From Saccharibacillus sp. JS10 (GTDB taxonomy: Bacteria > Bacillota > Bacilli > Paenibacillales > Paenibacillaceae), in assembly GCF_024436065.1 (NCBI RefSeq), contig NZ_JANFNS010000001.1:930001-994000 (forward strand): DNA of 64,000 nt. The letters are read 5' to 3'. Shown here piece after piece: positions 63,657 to 64,000 of the stretch. Position numbers and translations under genes: made by a program. Every line of letters begins with the position of its first letter. Within the stretch, counting starts at the first letter, position 1. The notes under the pieces were generated by a model. That model was not told where the DNA came from. It made no database searches and worked only from the letters and a program-made list of their open reading frames with translations.

Positions 63657-64000
63657 TTATTTATTTTTGAGCGATGGATCCAATGCGTCACGCAATCCGT
63701 CCCCAAGCAAGTTGAACGCGAGCATGATAATACTGATCAATACAGCCGGGAAGAACATCCGCCATGGATAGTACATCCAACCTGTCAATGCGTTCTCGAC
63801 CATCGAACCGAGCGACGATACTGGAGCTTGTACGCCCAGGCCCAAGAAACTCAGGAACGACTCTGCAAAGATCGCACTTGGTACAGACAGGGTCAATGTA
63901 ACGATGATCGGACCACTTGCATTCGGCAACAGGTGACGGAATAACAATCTGCCTGTTCCTGCACCCATCGAACGGGAAGCGAGTACGAACTCGCGGTTTT
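63657..64000 (-). CDS. Oligopeptide ABC transporter permease, OppC-like (5' part missing)
   Basis: This frame enters from the right edge and ends at 63657, giving about 113 C-terminal residues. It includes the family segment EFVLASRSMGAGTGRLLFRHLLPN, then SFLGLGVQAPVSSLGSMVENAL and LLGDGLRDALDPSLKNK, which are typical OppC/DppC endings. The ATG at 63968 is internal, since the frame stays open to the edge. It pairs with the ATPase 33 bases downstream. Confidence 0.9.
   Translation of the reverse strand, partial: NREFVLASRSMGAGTGRLLFRHLLPNASGPIIVTLTLSVPSAIFAESFLSFLGLGVQAPVSSLGSMVENALTGWMYYPWRMFFPAVLISIIMLAFNLLGDGLRDALDPSLKNK

Overview
The window looks like chromosomal DNA of a Gram-positive Paenibacillaceae bacterium. 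The evidence is the bacillithiol gene bshC next to mraZ, PyrR attenuation, an Ile T-box, strong AAGGAGG ribosome sites, frequent TTG/GTG starts, and CUT1 sugar transporters with AraC-type membrane sensors. Most genes read leftward (minus strand). The division cluster lacks every sporulation gene usually embedded in it, so a non-spore-forming relative such as Saccharibacillus is a reasonable guess. That identification is inference.

Layout. 1-8100: a carbohydrate unit with a sugar isomerase-like protein (cut by the window edge), two CUT1 permeases, a lipoprotein binding protein, a membrane AraC-type regulator and a GH105/GH88 unsaturated glucuronyl hydrolase. Two CcpA-type cre sites and tandem repeats suggest catabolite and AraC control of pectin/rhamnogalacturonan use. 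8184-8266: tRNA-Leu. 8422-10199: a chemoreceptor with a sigma-D promoter. 10359-10536: an unassigned, apparently pseudoknotted RNA with its own promoter and terminator. 10563-10872: a mini-WYL protein under a LexA box. 10922-12739: kimA. 13047-18446: small proteins, a NucB-type nuclease, azoR, a YolD-like protein, an MhqO-type dioxygenase and a serine hydrolase. 18523-22127: a diguanylate cyclase, tRNA-Ile2 and tRNA-fMet, and an orphan binding lipoprotein.

22326-31575 is the pyrimidine operon pyrR-pyrB-pyrC-carA-carB-pyrF-pyrE, led by a PyrR-binding attenuator; pyrP, pyrK and pyrD are not in it. 31912-33903 is a second chemoreceptor, and 34002-35255 is an LL-diaminopimelate aminotransferase (lysine/DAP). 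A nested inverted repeat follows at 35396-35522.

35731-59375 is the division and cell wall region, read leftward from mraZ: mraZ-rsmH-ftsL-pbp-murE-murF-mraY-murD-murG-divIB-ftsA-ftsZ, then ylmD-ylmE-sepF-ylmG-ylmH-divIVA, then T-box-ileS, then lspA-ylyB. It makes meso-DAP peptidoglycan precursors, cross-links septal wall, and assembles and positions the Z ring. Upstream are ahcY and bshC (SAM by-product recycling and bacillithiol synthesis). The right edge holds an OppF-type ATPase and a cut OppC-type permease.

No CRISPR array, prophage, transposase or clear pseudogene was seen. All assignments come from reading motifs by eye; no database search was run.
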